Source: Chloroflexota bacterium
GTDB taxonomy: Bacteria; Chloroflexota; Dormibacteria; Dormibacterales; Dormibacteraceae
DNA length: 64,000 nt
Reading direction: 5' to 3'
Assembly (NCBI GenBank): GCA_005880915.1
Contig: VBIW01000047.1
Coordinates: 1-64,000, forward strand
The position numbers were made by a program, and so were the translations under genes. Position 1 is the stretch's first letter. The number at the start of each line of letters is the position of its first letter. Under the pieces are notes generated by a model. It worked only from the letters and a program-made list of their open reading frames with translations, was not told the origin of the DNA and made no database searches. Positions 8,871-17,843 of the stretch are shown piece after piece.

Positions 8871-9050
8871 TCAGCCCGAGTAAGTCCTCAGGCACCGGGT
8901 GCACACCTTGGCCCGAAAAGTGCGCCCGGCCACGGTCACGCGTCCCATCTGGAGGTTGGGATTGAACCTCCGGTTGACCCGGTTCTTGGCGTGACTCACG
9001 TGATGCCCGAACTGCGGCGTCTTGCCGCAAATCTCGCACTGCCTGGCCAT
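8871..9050 (-). CDS. rpmB: 50S ribosomal protein L28
   Basis: A 59-residue basic protein with [10 protein letters not shown] at the start, then [19 protein letters not shown] and an ending [11 protein letters not shown]. The two CxxC pairs (Cys5/Cys8 and Cys50/Cys53) make it the zinc-binding form of L28. The start is the ATG preceded by AAGGTGG; the frame stays open further upstream, but that part is antisense to the Asp23 gene. Divergent pairing of rpmB with asp23 and fakA is the same as in Bacillus (rpmB-yloU-yloV). Confidence 0.95.
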   Translation of the reverse strand: MARQCEICGKTPQFGHHVSHAKNRVNRRFNPNLQMGRVTVAGRTFRAKVCTRCLRTYSG

Positions 9051-9123
9051 GGACCACCTTCTGCTTGGAGTTGAGAGGCGCGCGCCATCAAACGAACGCT
9101 CGCGCGCGGACGTGAATTGTACC

Positions 9124-9516
9124 ATGAGCTTTCCGATGGCCTCGAAGACGACCACCACCACGCTGATCCAGTCCCGCCAGTGGGGCCGCATCGAGGTGTT
9201 TCCGTCCGCGGTCGCGGCTATCGCGGGCCACGCGGCCATGCGCTGCTACGGCATCAGCGGAATGGCCGGGCGGGGCCTGCGCGACGGCTTCGCCGAGCTG
9301 CTCCGCCGCGAGAACGTGGACAAAGGCGTCGACGTCGTCCAGGACGAAGCCGGCCTGGTCATCGACGTCTACGTGATCGTCCAGTACGGCATCCGGATCT
9401 CCGAGGTCGCGCACAACCTCCAGGAGACGGTGAAGTTCGAGGTCGAACGCTCGGTCAACGTGCCCGTCGCCAAGGTCAACGTCAACGTGCAGGGCGTTCG
9501 CGAAGAGCGTCCCTGA
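9124..9516 (+). CDS. Asp23/Gls24 family protein (YloU-like)
   Basis: A 130-residue Asp23/Gls24 protein. The conserved core is a [24 protein letters not shown] strand-helix, [32 protein letters not shown] and a [14 protein letters not shown] end. Family members associate with the envelope or with the neighbouring fatty-acid kinase in Gram-positive bacteria, but the biochemical role is unclear. ATG at [12 protein letters not shown] five residues later is an alternative. fakA follows immediately, so the two are in one operon. Confidence 0.85.
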   Translation: MSFPMASKTTTTTLIQSRQWGRIEVFPSAVAAIAGHAAMRCYGISGMAGRGLRDGFAELLRRENVDKGVDVVQDEAGLVIDVYVIVQYGIRISEVAHNLQETVKFEVERSVNVPVAKVNVNVQGVREERP

Positions 9517-11163
<1,647 letters not shown>

Positions 11164-11166
11164 CTT

Positions 11167-11997
11167 TTGAGCCGCAGCTTCGCGGTCGTCACCGACTCGA
11201 CTTCCGACCTGCCCGGCGAATGGCGCGACCGCTACGAGATCGAGGTCGTGCCTCTCAAGGTCCTCTTCGGCAAGGAAACCTTTCGCGACCAGGTCGACAT
11301 GACGAGCGATGAGTTCTTCACGCGCCTTGCCGCCTCGAGCTCCCTGCCTACGACCTCGGCCCCATCACCCGGCGAGTTCGCGGAGGTCTACCGGCGCCTC
11401 GCGGAAGACCACGACGGCTGCATCTCGATCCACATCGGGTCGCGGCTTTCCGCGACCGCGGAGGCAGCGCGCGTGGGCGCCGAGTCGGTGGAGGGATTCA
11501 AGGTCAACGTCATCGACAGCCAGTCGGTCTCGATGCCGATCGCGTTCCTCTGCCGCGTCGCGGCGGAGAGCGCGACGCTGGAAGAAGCGACGCACGCTGT
11601 CGAGGAACGCGCGGCGAAATGCCGCGTGCTTGCCCTTCTCGACACGCTTCGCTACCTCGAGATGGGAGGGCGCCTCAGCCGCGCCCAGGCGATGATCGGC
11701 ACGATGCTCGATCTGAAGCCGCTCCTCCTGGTGTCCGAGAACGCCGAGATCAAACCCGTCGACCGCGTGCGCACGCGCTCGCGGGCGATCCAGCGCATGA
11801 TCGAGTTCTTCCGCTCGGAGCAACCGGTCGAGTACGTCGCCGTGATGCACGCCCAGGCGCAGGAAGATGCCGAGCGAATCGCTGCCGACCTCCGGGCCGA
11901 CCTGCCCGGGCAGGAGATCACGATCGGCCAGATCGGCTGCGTCCTGGGCACCCATACCGGCCCTCGAGCGCTGGGGATCGTCTACATCAAAGAGTAG
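11167..11997 (+). CDS. fakB: DegV family fatty-acid-binding protein (FakB-like)
   Basis: The 276-residue DegV protein starts at TTG and opens with VVTDSTSDLPGEW, the hallmark nucleotide- or lipid-head-group loop. Further signatures are TTSAPSPGEFAEVYRRL, SIHIGSRLSATAEAAR, VNVIDSQSVS, LLDTLRYLEMGGRLSRA and a terminal IGCVLGTHTGPRALGIVY. These proteins hold a fatty acid for phosphorylation by FakA, encoded just upstream. Immediately downstream is a three-copy 60-base repeat array, so the transcript probably ends there. Confidence 0.88.
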   Translation: MSRSFAVVTDSTSDLPGEWRDRYEIEVVPLKVLFGKETFRDQVDMTSDEFFTRLAASSSLPTTSAPSPGEFAEVYRRLAEDHDGCISIHIGSRLSATAEAARVGAESVEGFKVNVIDSQSVSMPIAFLCRVAAESATLEEATHAVEERAAKCRVLALLDTLRYLEMGGRLSRAQAMIGTMLDLKPLLLVSENAEIKPVDRVRTRSRAIQRMIEFFRSEQPVEYVAVMHAQAQEDAERIAADLRADLPGQEITIGQIGCVLGTHTGPRALGIVYIKE

Positions 11998-12000
11998 TGT

Positions 12001-12180
12001 CCTCCCCACCGTGTGGGGAGGTGGTCCGGAGGGCCGGAGGGGCTCGTGGACACTATTCGCTCCTCCCCATTCATGGGGAGGTGGCCCGGAGGGCCGGAGG
12101 GGCTCGTGGATCCTATTCGCTCCTCCCCATTCATGGGGAGGTGGCCCGGAGGGCCGGAGGGGCTCGTGGATCCGATTCAG
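12001..12180. repeat. three tandem 60-base units of the CTCCCC/GGGGAG repeat
   Basis: Three head-to-tail units begin at 12001, 12061 and 12121, each exactly 60 bases. Each has hairpin 1 (CTCCCC-loop-GGGGAG), hairpin 2 (GGCCC-GGA-GGGCC type) and GGAGGGG, then an 18-base linker (CTCGTGGA..ATTCG). The second and third copies are nearly identical and the first has a different loop (CCGTGT instead of ATTCAT). The trailing GGAGGGG can also pair with the leading CCTCCCC. The array lies between convergent genes. The period is a multiple of three, so all frames stay open, but no protein is inferred. Confidence 0.9.
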
Positions 12181-12980
12181 GCCGAGAGTGAGAAATCCGA
12201 AGCGAGCTTCACATTGTGACCTGGTAGCGGCCATACCCGAAGCACCGGCGGTGTGACGGCGACCAGCCTTGGCAGCGCGATTGTCACGAAGCGGAAAACC
12301 CGGTCGTGGTGGGCTCCCCAAGCCAGGCCATACTGGGCGCGCAGAGTCGCCGGCAGCAGCCCGGCGGTGATCACCTCCCACGGGATGAACACCGCACCGG
12401 GCAACCTCAGCAACCTCGGCCGCACCACAAGCTTCGCAAGGTCTCGGGCCTGCGGGCCGACCGTGACCGGCCCGCCGTCGATCATCCTCTGAAGGTAGCT
12501 CTGGAAATCTGTGTGCCGGTCCGGAAAGCGATCGCGCGGGATTCCCAGCAGCTCGCCCAAAACCTTCATCTCCTGGTAGAAGACCTCACGGTCATCGCCG
12601 TCCAGGCGGCGCACGAATATCTCATATGTCACAAGAGCCGTGTCGACCAGCGTCGCGTGGACCCACATCAGCAGATCAGGGTCGAGCGCGCGATAGCCGT
12701 CTCCAACGACGCGTCCGTGCACCCGGTTGACCGACCGCGCCGCGGCCAGCGCCGTCTCCCGTTCGCCAAAAACGATTGCCATCACCATGCGGATCGTGCG
12801 GCGCAACCGGTACATCGGCCGAGCCCGAAAATCCGAGTGTTCGTCCACTCCCGCGGCCACCTTCGGGTGAGCCAGCTGCATCAACAGAGCTCGCCCGCCG
12901 CCCAGCAGCAGCACGTTCTCCCGGTTCACGCGCCTGATGATCGCGTCGTCGGGGAAGAGGCCGGCCCGCATGAAATCCAT
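12177..12980 (-). CDS. DUF2236 (MpaB/latex-clearing-like) oxygenase family protein
   Basis: A 267-residue DUF2236 protein. Family features are RENVLLLGGGRALLMQLAHPKVAAGV near the N-terminus with the conserved His, an RLRRTIRMVMAIVFG segment, VHGRVVGDGYRALDPDLLMWVHATLVD with further His residues that bind heme or iron in characterised relatives, and PRDRFPD. Known members include the latex-clearing protein and fungal MpaB; the substrate here cannot be told. Its stop lies at the end of the 60-base repeat array. It is divergent from the membrane-protein gene with 29 bases between starts. Confidence 0.8.
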   Translation of the reverse strand: MDFMRAGLFPDDAIIRRVNRENVLLLGGGRALLMQLAHPKVAAGVDEHSDFRARPMYRLRRTIRMVMAIVFGERETALAAARSVNRVHGRVVGDGYRALDPDLLMWVHATLVDTALVTYEIFVRRLDGDDREVFYQEMKVLGELLGIPRDRFPDRHTDFQSYLQRMIDGGPVTVGPQARDLAKLVVRPRLLRLPGAVFIPWEVITAGLLPATLRAQYGLAWGAHHDRVFRFVTIALPRLVAVTPPVLRVWPLPGHNVKLASDFSLSA

Positions 12981-13009
12981 TAAAACAGCCGCCGGTTAAT
13001 CTCTAGCGA

Positions 13010-13723
13010 ATGGGCCAACAGTTTTTCAGCTTCGGAGCCGCGTTTCTAGGCTCGGCGGTCGAATCGACCGAGGCCCTCACGATCGTGCTTGCGGTCGGCC
13101 TGACGAGAGGCTGGCGCGCGCCGCTCCTGGGCACGGTGGCCGCGCTCGCCGCGCTTGCCGTGCTGGTGATCTTCTTCGGCCAGCTCATCGTGACGCGTAT
13201 CCCGGACTCGGCGCTGAAGCTTCTCGTCGGGACGCTGCTGCTCCTGTTCGGCCTGCGCTGGCTGCACAAAGCAGTGCTGCGTTCAGCGGGAGTGGTGGGA
13301 CTGCACGACGAGGAGCGCGCGTACCAGAGCACCGTCGACCAGCTGGAAAACGCCACCGATTGGGTTGGCTTCATCCTCGCGCTGAAGGGAGTGTTTCTCG
13401 AGGGACTCGAGGTCGTCTTCATCGTGATCGCGGTCGGCGGCACCGGCAAAGGTCTTCCAGTCGCGGTCGCCGGCGGGCTCCTTGCGATGGTCGTGGTCGC
13501 GATCACCGGCGTGGTCGTACGGAAGCCGCTCGCGCGAGTGCCCGAGAACACGCTGAAGTACGCGGTCGGGGTAATCCTCACCAGCCTCGGCACGTTCTGG
13601 GCCGCCGAGGGGATGGGCGCGTCGTGGCCCCTCGACTTCGTCTCGATCGGCGGCCTCGCGATCATCTACTTCGGCGCGTCGCGGCTGGCCGTCACGTTGA
13701 TCCGGCGGCCCACCCTCGCGTGA
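13010..13723 (+). CDS. COG4280-like polytopic membrane protein
   Basis: A 237-residue protein with about six hydrophobic spans in two similar halves. The halves begin with AVESTEALTIVLAVGLTRGW and VFLEGLEVVFIVIAVGGTGKG, each carrying acidic residues inside a helix. That pattern recalls the E-x-x-E segments of FTR1-type iron permeases and related transporters, though the REGLE motif is not exact. A metal transport role is an inference only. The gene overlaps the following small membrane-protein gene by four bases (GTGA). Confidence 0.6.
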   Translation: MGQQFFSFGAAFLGSAVESTEALTIVLAVGLTRGWRAPLLGTVAALAALAVLVIFFGQLIVTRIPDSALKLLVGTLLLLFGLRWLHKAVLRSAGVVGLHDEERAYQSTVDQLENATDWVGFILALKGVFLEGLEVVFIVIAVGGTGKGLPVAVAGGLLAMVVVAITGVVVRKPLARVPENTLKYAVGVILTSLGTFWAAEGMGASWPLDFVSIGGLAIIYFGASRLAVTLIRRPTLA

Positions 13724-13932
13724 AGTTTCTGCGCGCGGCGGTCCGGGAGGTGGTCGGCCTCTTCGTCGGCGACTGGCTGCAGAGCGTGGTTATCGTCGTC
13801 ATCCTGGCCGCAGGCTGGCTTGCGGTATCGAGGGTGGGCGCACCCGCGGTGGTCCTGCTCGTCCTCCTTATAGCCGGCCAGATGATCTGGTTCGCGCGCG
13901 CCGAAGCGCGTCGAGCGCGAAAGCCCGCATAG
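13720..13932 (+). CDS. small two-span membrane protein
   Basis: A 70-residue product starting at the GTG that overlaps the stop of the upstream gene. An amphipathic start (KFLRAAVREVVGLFVGDWLQS) leads into two adjacent hydrophobic spans, VVIVVILAAGWLAV and VVLLVLLIAGQMIW, and a basic tail rich in Arg. The start-stop overlap points to coupled translation and possibly a partnership with the COG4280-like protein. No family is recognised. Confidence 0.6.
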   Translation: MKFLRAAVREVVGLFVGDWLQSVVIVVILAAGWLAVSRVGAPAVVLLVLLIAGQMIWFARAEARRARKPA

Positions 13933-13936
13933 CGCT

Positions 13937-14791
13937 CTAAGTCGTCGCGGCGACGATCTCTGAGTTGAAGCGGTCGATCAGCGGCTTGTAGAACGCGTCG
14001 ATCTGCGTCCCGATCTGGTCGATGTTGTACGTGCCGATCCTGGTCAGGTCCGCCTGCACGCTGGCCTGGTATGTCGCGACGGCACTGTCGTCTCCCGCGA
14101 GCTGCGCGTCGAGCTGCTTGCCGTAATCCGTGACGAATGACTGGAAGTCGACCATCAGGTCGTGCAGCGCTGGCGGAAGTCCTGGGGACGTGGACAGCTG
14201 CGCCGCCTGTTCCACGTCGCTCTTCATTGTCGAAAGGGTCGTCTTCGCTCCGTTGAGATCGCCTGCGCCGCTCTGACTGTTGAGGTTGGCGAGGTCGGCC
14301 AGTCCCGTATACAGGGCATGCCAGAAGTGGCCGTCGAGGACTTCATCGGCCGAGACCGTCCGCGCCGCGTCGAGCGCCTTGCGGGCATGTGCTATGCGCG
14401 TCGATTCGCGATTGAGGCTGCTTCGTCCGACCAGCGTGAGCCACGGGTTGTGGCCGAGGTCGCGCGCCGCCGTGCTCAGCGATGCGTCATCCTGATTGAT
14501 CGTTTGTGTCGCAAGCTCCGAGTTGGCCACCGACTTGTCGACCAGCGCGAGCGCCTGCTGCGAATTGAAGGCCGACGTGCCGTTCAGCGCGCTGAGCTGC
14601 GAGTTGAGGTCGTTGAACGTGGCGTTCAGCGCATTCTGGTGTGACACGACGGTGTTGAGCGTGTGCTCTGCGTTCGTGACCCGCGATCCCGAATACACAA
14701 GCCCGGCTCCGGCGTAACCGATGAGCCCAATGATCAGGATGAGGATGACTGCGATCTCGATTCGCTTCCAGCTCATGACTTTTTGGAACAT
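13937..14791 (-). CDS. membrane-anchored helical protein of unknown function
   Basis: A 284-residue protein with one N-terminal membrane anchor (IAVILILIIGLIGYAGAGLVY) followed by a long Ala/Ser/Leu/Asn-rich helical region without recognisable motifs. The pattern resembles extracytoplasmic helical-bundle domains. The chosen ATG begins MFQKVMSW; a second ATG five codons later is equally plausible. The recG start lies only 7 bases away on the other strand, so any promoter must sit inside recG or overlap its start. Function unknown. Confidence 0.55.
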   Translation of the reverse strand: MFQKVMSWKRIEIAVILILIIGLIGYAGAGLVYSGSRVTNAEHTLNTVVSHQNALNATFNDLNSQLSALNGTSAFNSQQALALVDKSVANSELATQTINQDDASLSTAARDLGHNPWLTLVGRSSLNRESTRIAHARKALDAARTVSADEVLDGHFWHALYTGLADLANLNSQSGAGDLNGAKTTLSTMKSDVEQAAQLSTSPGLPPALHDLMVDFQSFVTDYGKQLDAQLAGDDSAVATYQASVQADLTRIGTYNIDQIGTQIDAFYKPLIDRFNSEIVAATT

Positions 14792-14798
14792 ACCGTAG

Positions 14799-16877
14799 AT
14801 GGCGATCCTGGTTCTTCCACGCACTCTCGACGCGCCGGTCTCGAACCTGGCCGACGTCGGTCCCACGAATGCAAAACGTCTCGAAAAGCTCGGGGTCAGG
14901 ACGATCCGCGATCTCCTGCTCACCCTGCCGTTCGGCTGGGAGTCTTACGGCGGACCGGCGACGATCTCTTCGCTCGAACCCGGGACGCAGGCGACAGTCG
15001 TCGGCTGGGTCAAATCGATTGCGCCGAAGATCACGCGCCATCGGCGGATGAAGCTCACCGAGGCCGTCATCGAGGATGACGGTGGTGCGCCAATCCGCGT
15101 CGCGTGGTTCAACCAGCCGTTCGTCGCGAAACAGCTGCACAGGGGCGACCGCGTTGCGATCGCAGGGACCGTGAAACGCGGTTACGTCGGAATGCTCGAG
15201 ATGCAGAATCCGCACTACGAGCGGCTCGACCAGAACGCGGACACGCAGCCCGCGCGTGTGGGCGGCATGATGCCGAAATACCATCTCGTCGAAGGCCTGA
15301 GCTCGCGCAAGATCGCACGGTGGGTTGAATCGGCATTGCCCCTCGCCGGCCAGCTCGAGGACCTGCTACCTGAGGATGTGCGGCGGCGCCACCATCTGAT
15401 CGACGTCGCTGACGCCGTTCGCCGCGGCCACAAGCCGGACGGCGATGCCGACTTCGGCGAGGCGCGCCGGCGCATGGCGTTCGCCGAGCTGTTCGAGCTG
15501 CAGGCGGCATTCGCGCTCATGCGCGCAAACATCGCCGCCGAGCCCGCGTCGCTGATCAAGTACCGGCAGGAGGTCATCGAGGCTTTCAAAAAGGGACTGG
15601 GCTTCGAGCTCACGAACGCGCAGCGCAAAGCGACATGGGAAGCATTTCAGGATATGGAGCGAACGATCCCCATGAACCGCCTTCTCAACGGAGACGTCGG
15701 TTCCGGCAAGACGGCGGTGGCGGCAGCGTGCGCCGCGATGGCCCACGCCTCGGGGCTGCAGACCGTGGTGATGGCGCCAACTGAGATCCTCGCCCGCCAG
15801 CACCTGCGTCGATTTCGCGCCTACCTGGAGGACAGCGTGCCCGGCCTCACGGTGGAGCTCCTCGTGAGCAGCCAGACCGCCGCTGAGCGGCGGCGTGTGA
15901 AAACCGCGGCTGCATCGGGCCACTGTGCTCTGGTCGTCGGCACGCAGGCGCTGATCGAGGAGGACGTCACGTTTTCCAACCTTGGACTGGCGGTCGTTGA
16001 CGAGCAGCACCGCTTCGGCACGCGGCAACGGGAGATGCTCCGCGCCAAGGGACTCGGCCGGCCGCACTTCATGGCCATGACCGCGACGCCGATCCCGCGC
16101 TCGCTGGCGCTCGCCCTGTACGGCGAGATGACGCTGTCGGTGATCGACGAGCTGCCGCCGGGCCGAACCCCGATCGAGACCGAGGTCATCGGCCCTGAGC
16201 AGCGCGCCCGGGCCAACGAGCTCGTGCGGGCGGAGGTCCTGGCCGGTCATCAGGCGTTCGTCATCTGCCCTCTGATCGAGGAGTCGGAGGTGCTGGCCGC
16301 GAGGTCCGCGACTGCCGAATACGAGCGCCTGAAGCGCGACGTGTTTCCGGACCTCGAGCTCGGTCTCATCCATGGACGCCTCAAAGAGAAGGAGGAGGTC
16401 ATGCAGCGTTTCGTCGCCGGCCAGATCCAGGTCCTGGTCGCGACCGCCGTGGTCGAGGTAGGTGTCGACGTGCCGAACGCGAGCGTGATGATGATCGAGG
16501 GCGCGGAGCGCTTCGGCCTCGCTCAGCTGCATCAGTTCCGCGGCCGCGTCGGCCGCGGCGCGGCGAAGAGCTGGTGTCTCCTCCTCACCGACGACCCGAA
16601 CGACTACAACATGAGCCGCCTCGCCCTGCTGACAAGCATCCGGGACGGCTTCAAGTTGGCCGAAGAGGACATGCGCATTCGCGGCATGGGCGAGCTGATG
16701 GGGCCGCGCCAGCACGGCATGTCGGACGTTGCGATGGCGTCGCTGCAGCAGCCCGAGCTGCTGAGCGAGGTGCGTCAGGAGGCGGAGCGGATCATCGAGT
16801 CCGATCCCGGCCTGGACGGCCACCCTGTGCTCAAGGCGACGATCGCGCGCCGCCTGGAGCTGACCTCGATCAGCTAG
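14799..16877 (+). CDS. recG: ATP-dependent DNA helicase RecG
   Basis: RecG remodels stalled replication forks and Holliday junctions in the cytoplasm. The 692-residue product has the N-terminal wedge/OB domain (SNLADVGPTNAKRLEKLGVRTIRDLL), then superfamily 2 helicase motifs: GDVGSGKT (motif I), PTEILARQHLRRF, the DEQH box in VVDEQHRFGTRQR, MTATPIPRSLAL (motif III), VATAVVEVGVDVPNA and QFRGRVGRG (motif VI), and the terminal TRG-like segment GELMGPRQHG. ATG start without a clear Shine-Dalgarno sequence, seven bases from a divergent start. Its position after asp23/fakA matches Bacillus. Confidence 0.97.
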   Translation: MAILVLPRTLDAPVSNLADVGPTNAKRLEKLGVRTIRDLLLTLPFGWESYGGPATISSLEPGTQATVVGWVKSIAPKITRHRRMKLTEAVIEDDGGAPIRVAWFNQPFVAKQLHRGDRVAIAGTVKRGYVGMLEMQNPHYERLDQNADTQPARVGGMMPKYHLVEGLSSRKIARWVESALPLAGQLEDLLPEDVRRRHHLIDVADAVRRGHKPDGDADFGEARRRMAFAELFELQAAFALMRANIAAEPASLIKYRQEVIEAFKKGLGFELTNAQRKATWEAFQDMERTIPMNRLLNGDVGSGKTAVAAACAAMAHASGLQTVVMAPTEILARQHLRRFRAYLEDSVPGLTVELLVSSQTAAERRRVKTAAASGHCALVVGTQALIEEDVTFSNLGLAVVDEQHRFGTRQREMLRAKGLGRPHFMAMTATPIPRSLALALYGEMTLSVIDELPPGRTPIETEVIGPEQRARANELVRAEVLAGHQAFVICPLIEESEVLAARSATAEYERLKRDVFPDLELGLIHGRLKEKEEVMQRFVAGQIQVLVATAVVEVGVDVPNASVMMIEGAERFGLAQLHQFRGRVGRGAAKSWCLLLTDDPNDYNMSRLALLTSIRDGFKLAEEDMRIRGMGELMGPRQHGMSDVAMASLQQPELLSEVRQEAERIIESDPGLDGHPVLKATIARRLELTSIS

Positions 16878-17691
16878 GTACGTACGCGGCCGTCAGCATC
16901 CCGAAGTAGGTCGGCGCCTCGTACGAGATCAAGGTGCCTCGCCAGCCGCCGGTCGCGCCGTGGAGCATCAGCATCTGCCACCAGCTGTCCGCTTTCGCCA
17001 GCTCGACGAATTCACGCTTGATCTCGACCAGTCGCTCGAGGCGGTTGCTCCTCACGATGTCGCAGACGAGCGCGTCATATTCGGCGGCTGCGGGGTGAAA
17101 CCCGTACGGCCCGTCCTGGCGATGGGCATGTCCGTGGTCGGCGCTGGCGATGAACGCGACGCGCCGGCCCGATGCCGCAGCCGCGCCGGCGATCGCCGCG
17201 CCCGCGGTGATGTGATCCGACGCGGCCAGCTCGCGCGCCGGCGTCACAACGACGACCGGCGCCGGCGTCTGGCTCCTTCCACCCATGAACCACAGCGGGA
17301 TCAGCACGCCCCAGTCCATGGGGGCGACCGCCGTCGAGGGATCGTTGGACCCAAAGCTCACCGCGGCGGAGGGCACGCCGGCCGCCGCGAACGACTCGAG
17401 GACGCGCCACGCGAGCTCCGTCTCCGAAGGCGCGTCCAGCTCGACCGGCGGCGTCACGCCGTTCAGCTTGCCTTTGAGCCGGCCGGCGACGATGACGCCG
17501 AGCGCGTTGGCGATGTGCACGTTGTGCGGCGTGGCCACCACCACGACCTCCGGCTTCGCGGCGAGAAAGCGGCGTCCGAGCTCCTCCATCCCGGCGCGAG
17601 TCGCAGCCGCGACCTCACGCTCGCCAGGCGAACAAGCCTCTGCGATCGCAATACCGCCATGAGGCGCAATAGCAGCGAACACAAGAGTCAC
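16870..17691 (-). CDS. class III extradiol dioxygenase LigB-like protein
   Basis: A 273-residue member of the LigB/MEMO superfamily. It begins with FAAIAPHGGI, carries ATPHNVHI and ASADHGHAH, the His-rich blocks that line the metal site in extradiol ring-cleaving dioxygenases, and ends with a small-residue GMLTAAYV strand. Members either cleave catechol-type rings with Fe(II) or act as MEMO-type proteins of unknown function. No aromatic-degradation genes are nearby, so the substrate is open. It converges with recG, overlapping its last bases. Confidence 0.7.
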   Translation of the reverse strand: MTLVFAAIAPHGGIAIAEACSPGEREVAAATRAGMEELGRRFLAAKPEVVVVATPHNVHIANALGVIVAGRLKGKLNGVTPPVELDAPSETELAWRVLESFAAAGVPSAAVSFGSNDPSTAVAPMDWGVLIPLWFMGGRSQTPAPVVVVTPARELAASDHITAGAAIAGAAAASGRRVAFIASADHGHAHRQDGPYGFHPAAAEYDALVCDIVRSNRLERLVEIKREFVELAKADSWWQMLMLHGATGGWRGTLISYEAPTYFGMLTAAYVPS

Positions 17692-17701
17692 TAGAAGAGT
17701 G

Positions 17702-17811
17702 TCCTCTCCATTTATGGAGAGGTGGCCGGAACGGCCGGAGGGGCTGGCATTGATTAATTAAAAAAGTCGCCTCCCCATTCATGGGGAGGTGGCGCGCAGC
17801 GCCGGAGGGGA
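17702..17811. repeat. two CTCCCC/GGGGAG double-hairpin repeats
   Basis: One diverged copy at 17702-17744 (CTCTCCATTTATGGAGAG, then GGCCGGAACGGCC, then GGAGGGG) and one standard copy at 17769-17811 whose second hairpin is GGCGCGCAGCGCC. In the diverged copy changes on the two arms compensate (CTCTCC with GGAGAG), which argues for selection on the stem. Between them lies an AT-rich island (TTGATTAATTAAAAAAG, 17750-17766), unusual in this window and a possible promoter element for selD or the divergent LigB-like gene. Confidence 0.85.
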
Positions 17812-17843
17812 GGTGGAATCACCACAGACGATACTAAGCACCA

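Noticed and set aside
12001-12180. CRISPR array
   Set aside because: Units are tandem with nearly identical linkers, not unique spacers, and each unit is a double hairpin. The 50647-50906 array fails for the same reason; no cas genes are present.
12013-12219. A 68-codon frame made of MGRWPGGPEGL repeats
   Set aside because: It is only the 60-base repeat array read in frame; the period is a multiple of three so every frame stays open.
17745-17768. Poly-A stretch as an intrinsic terminator or integration site
   Set aside because: The A-run is on the plus strand without a preceding stem in the right orientation, and no integrase or direct repeats flank it; treated only as a possible promoter region.
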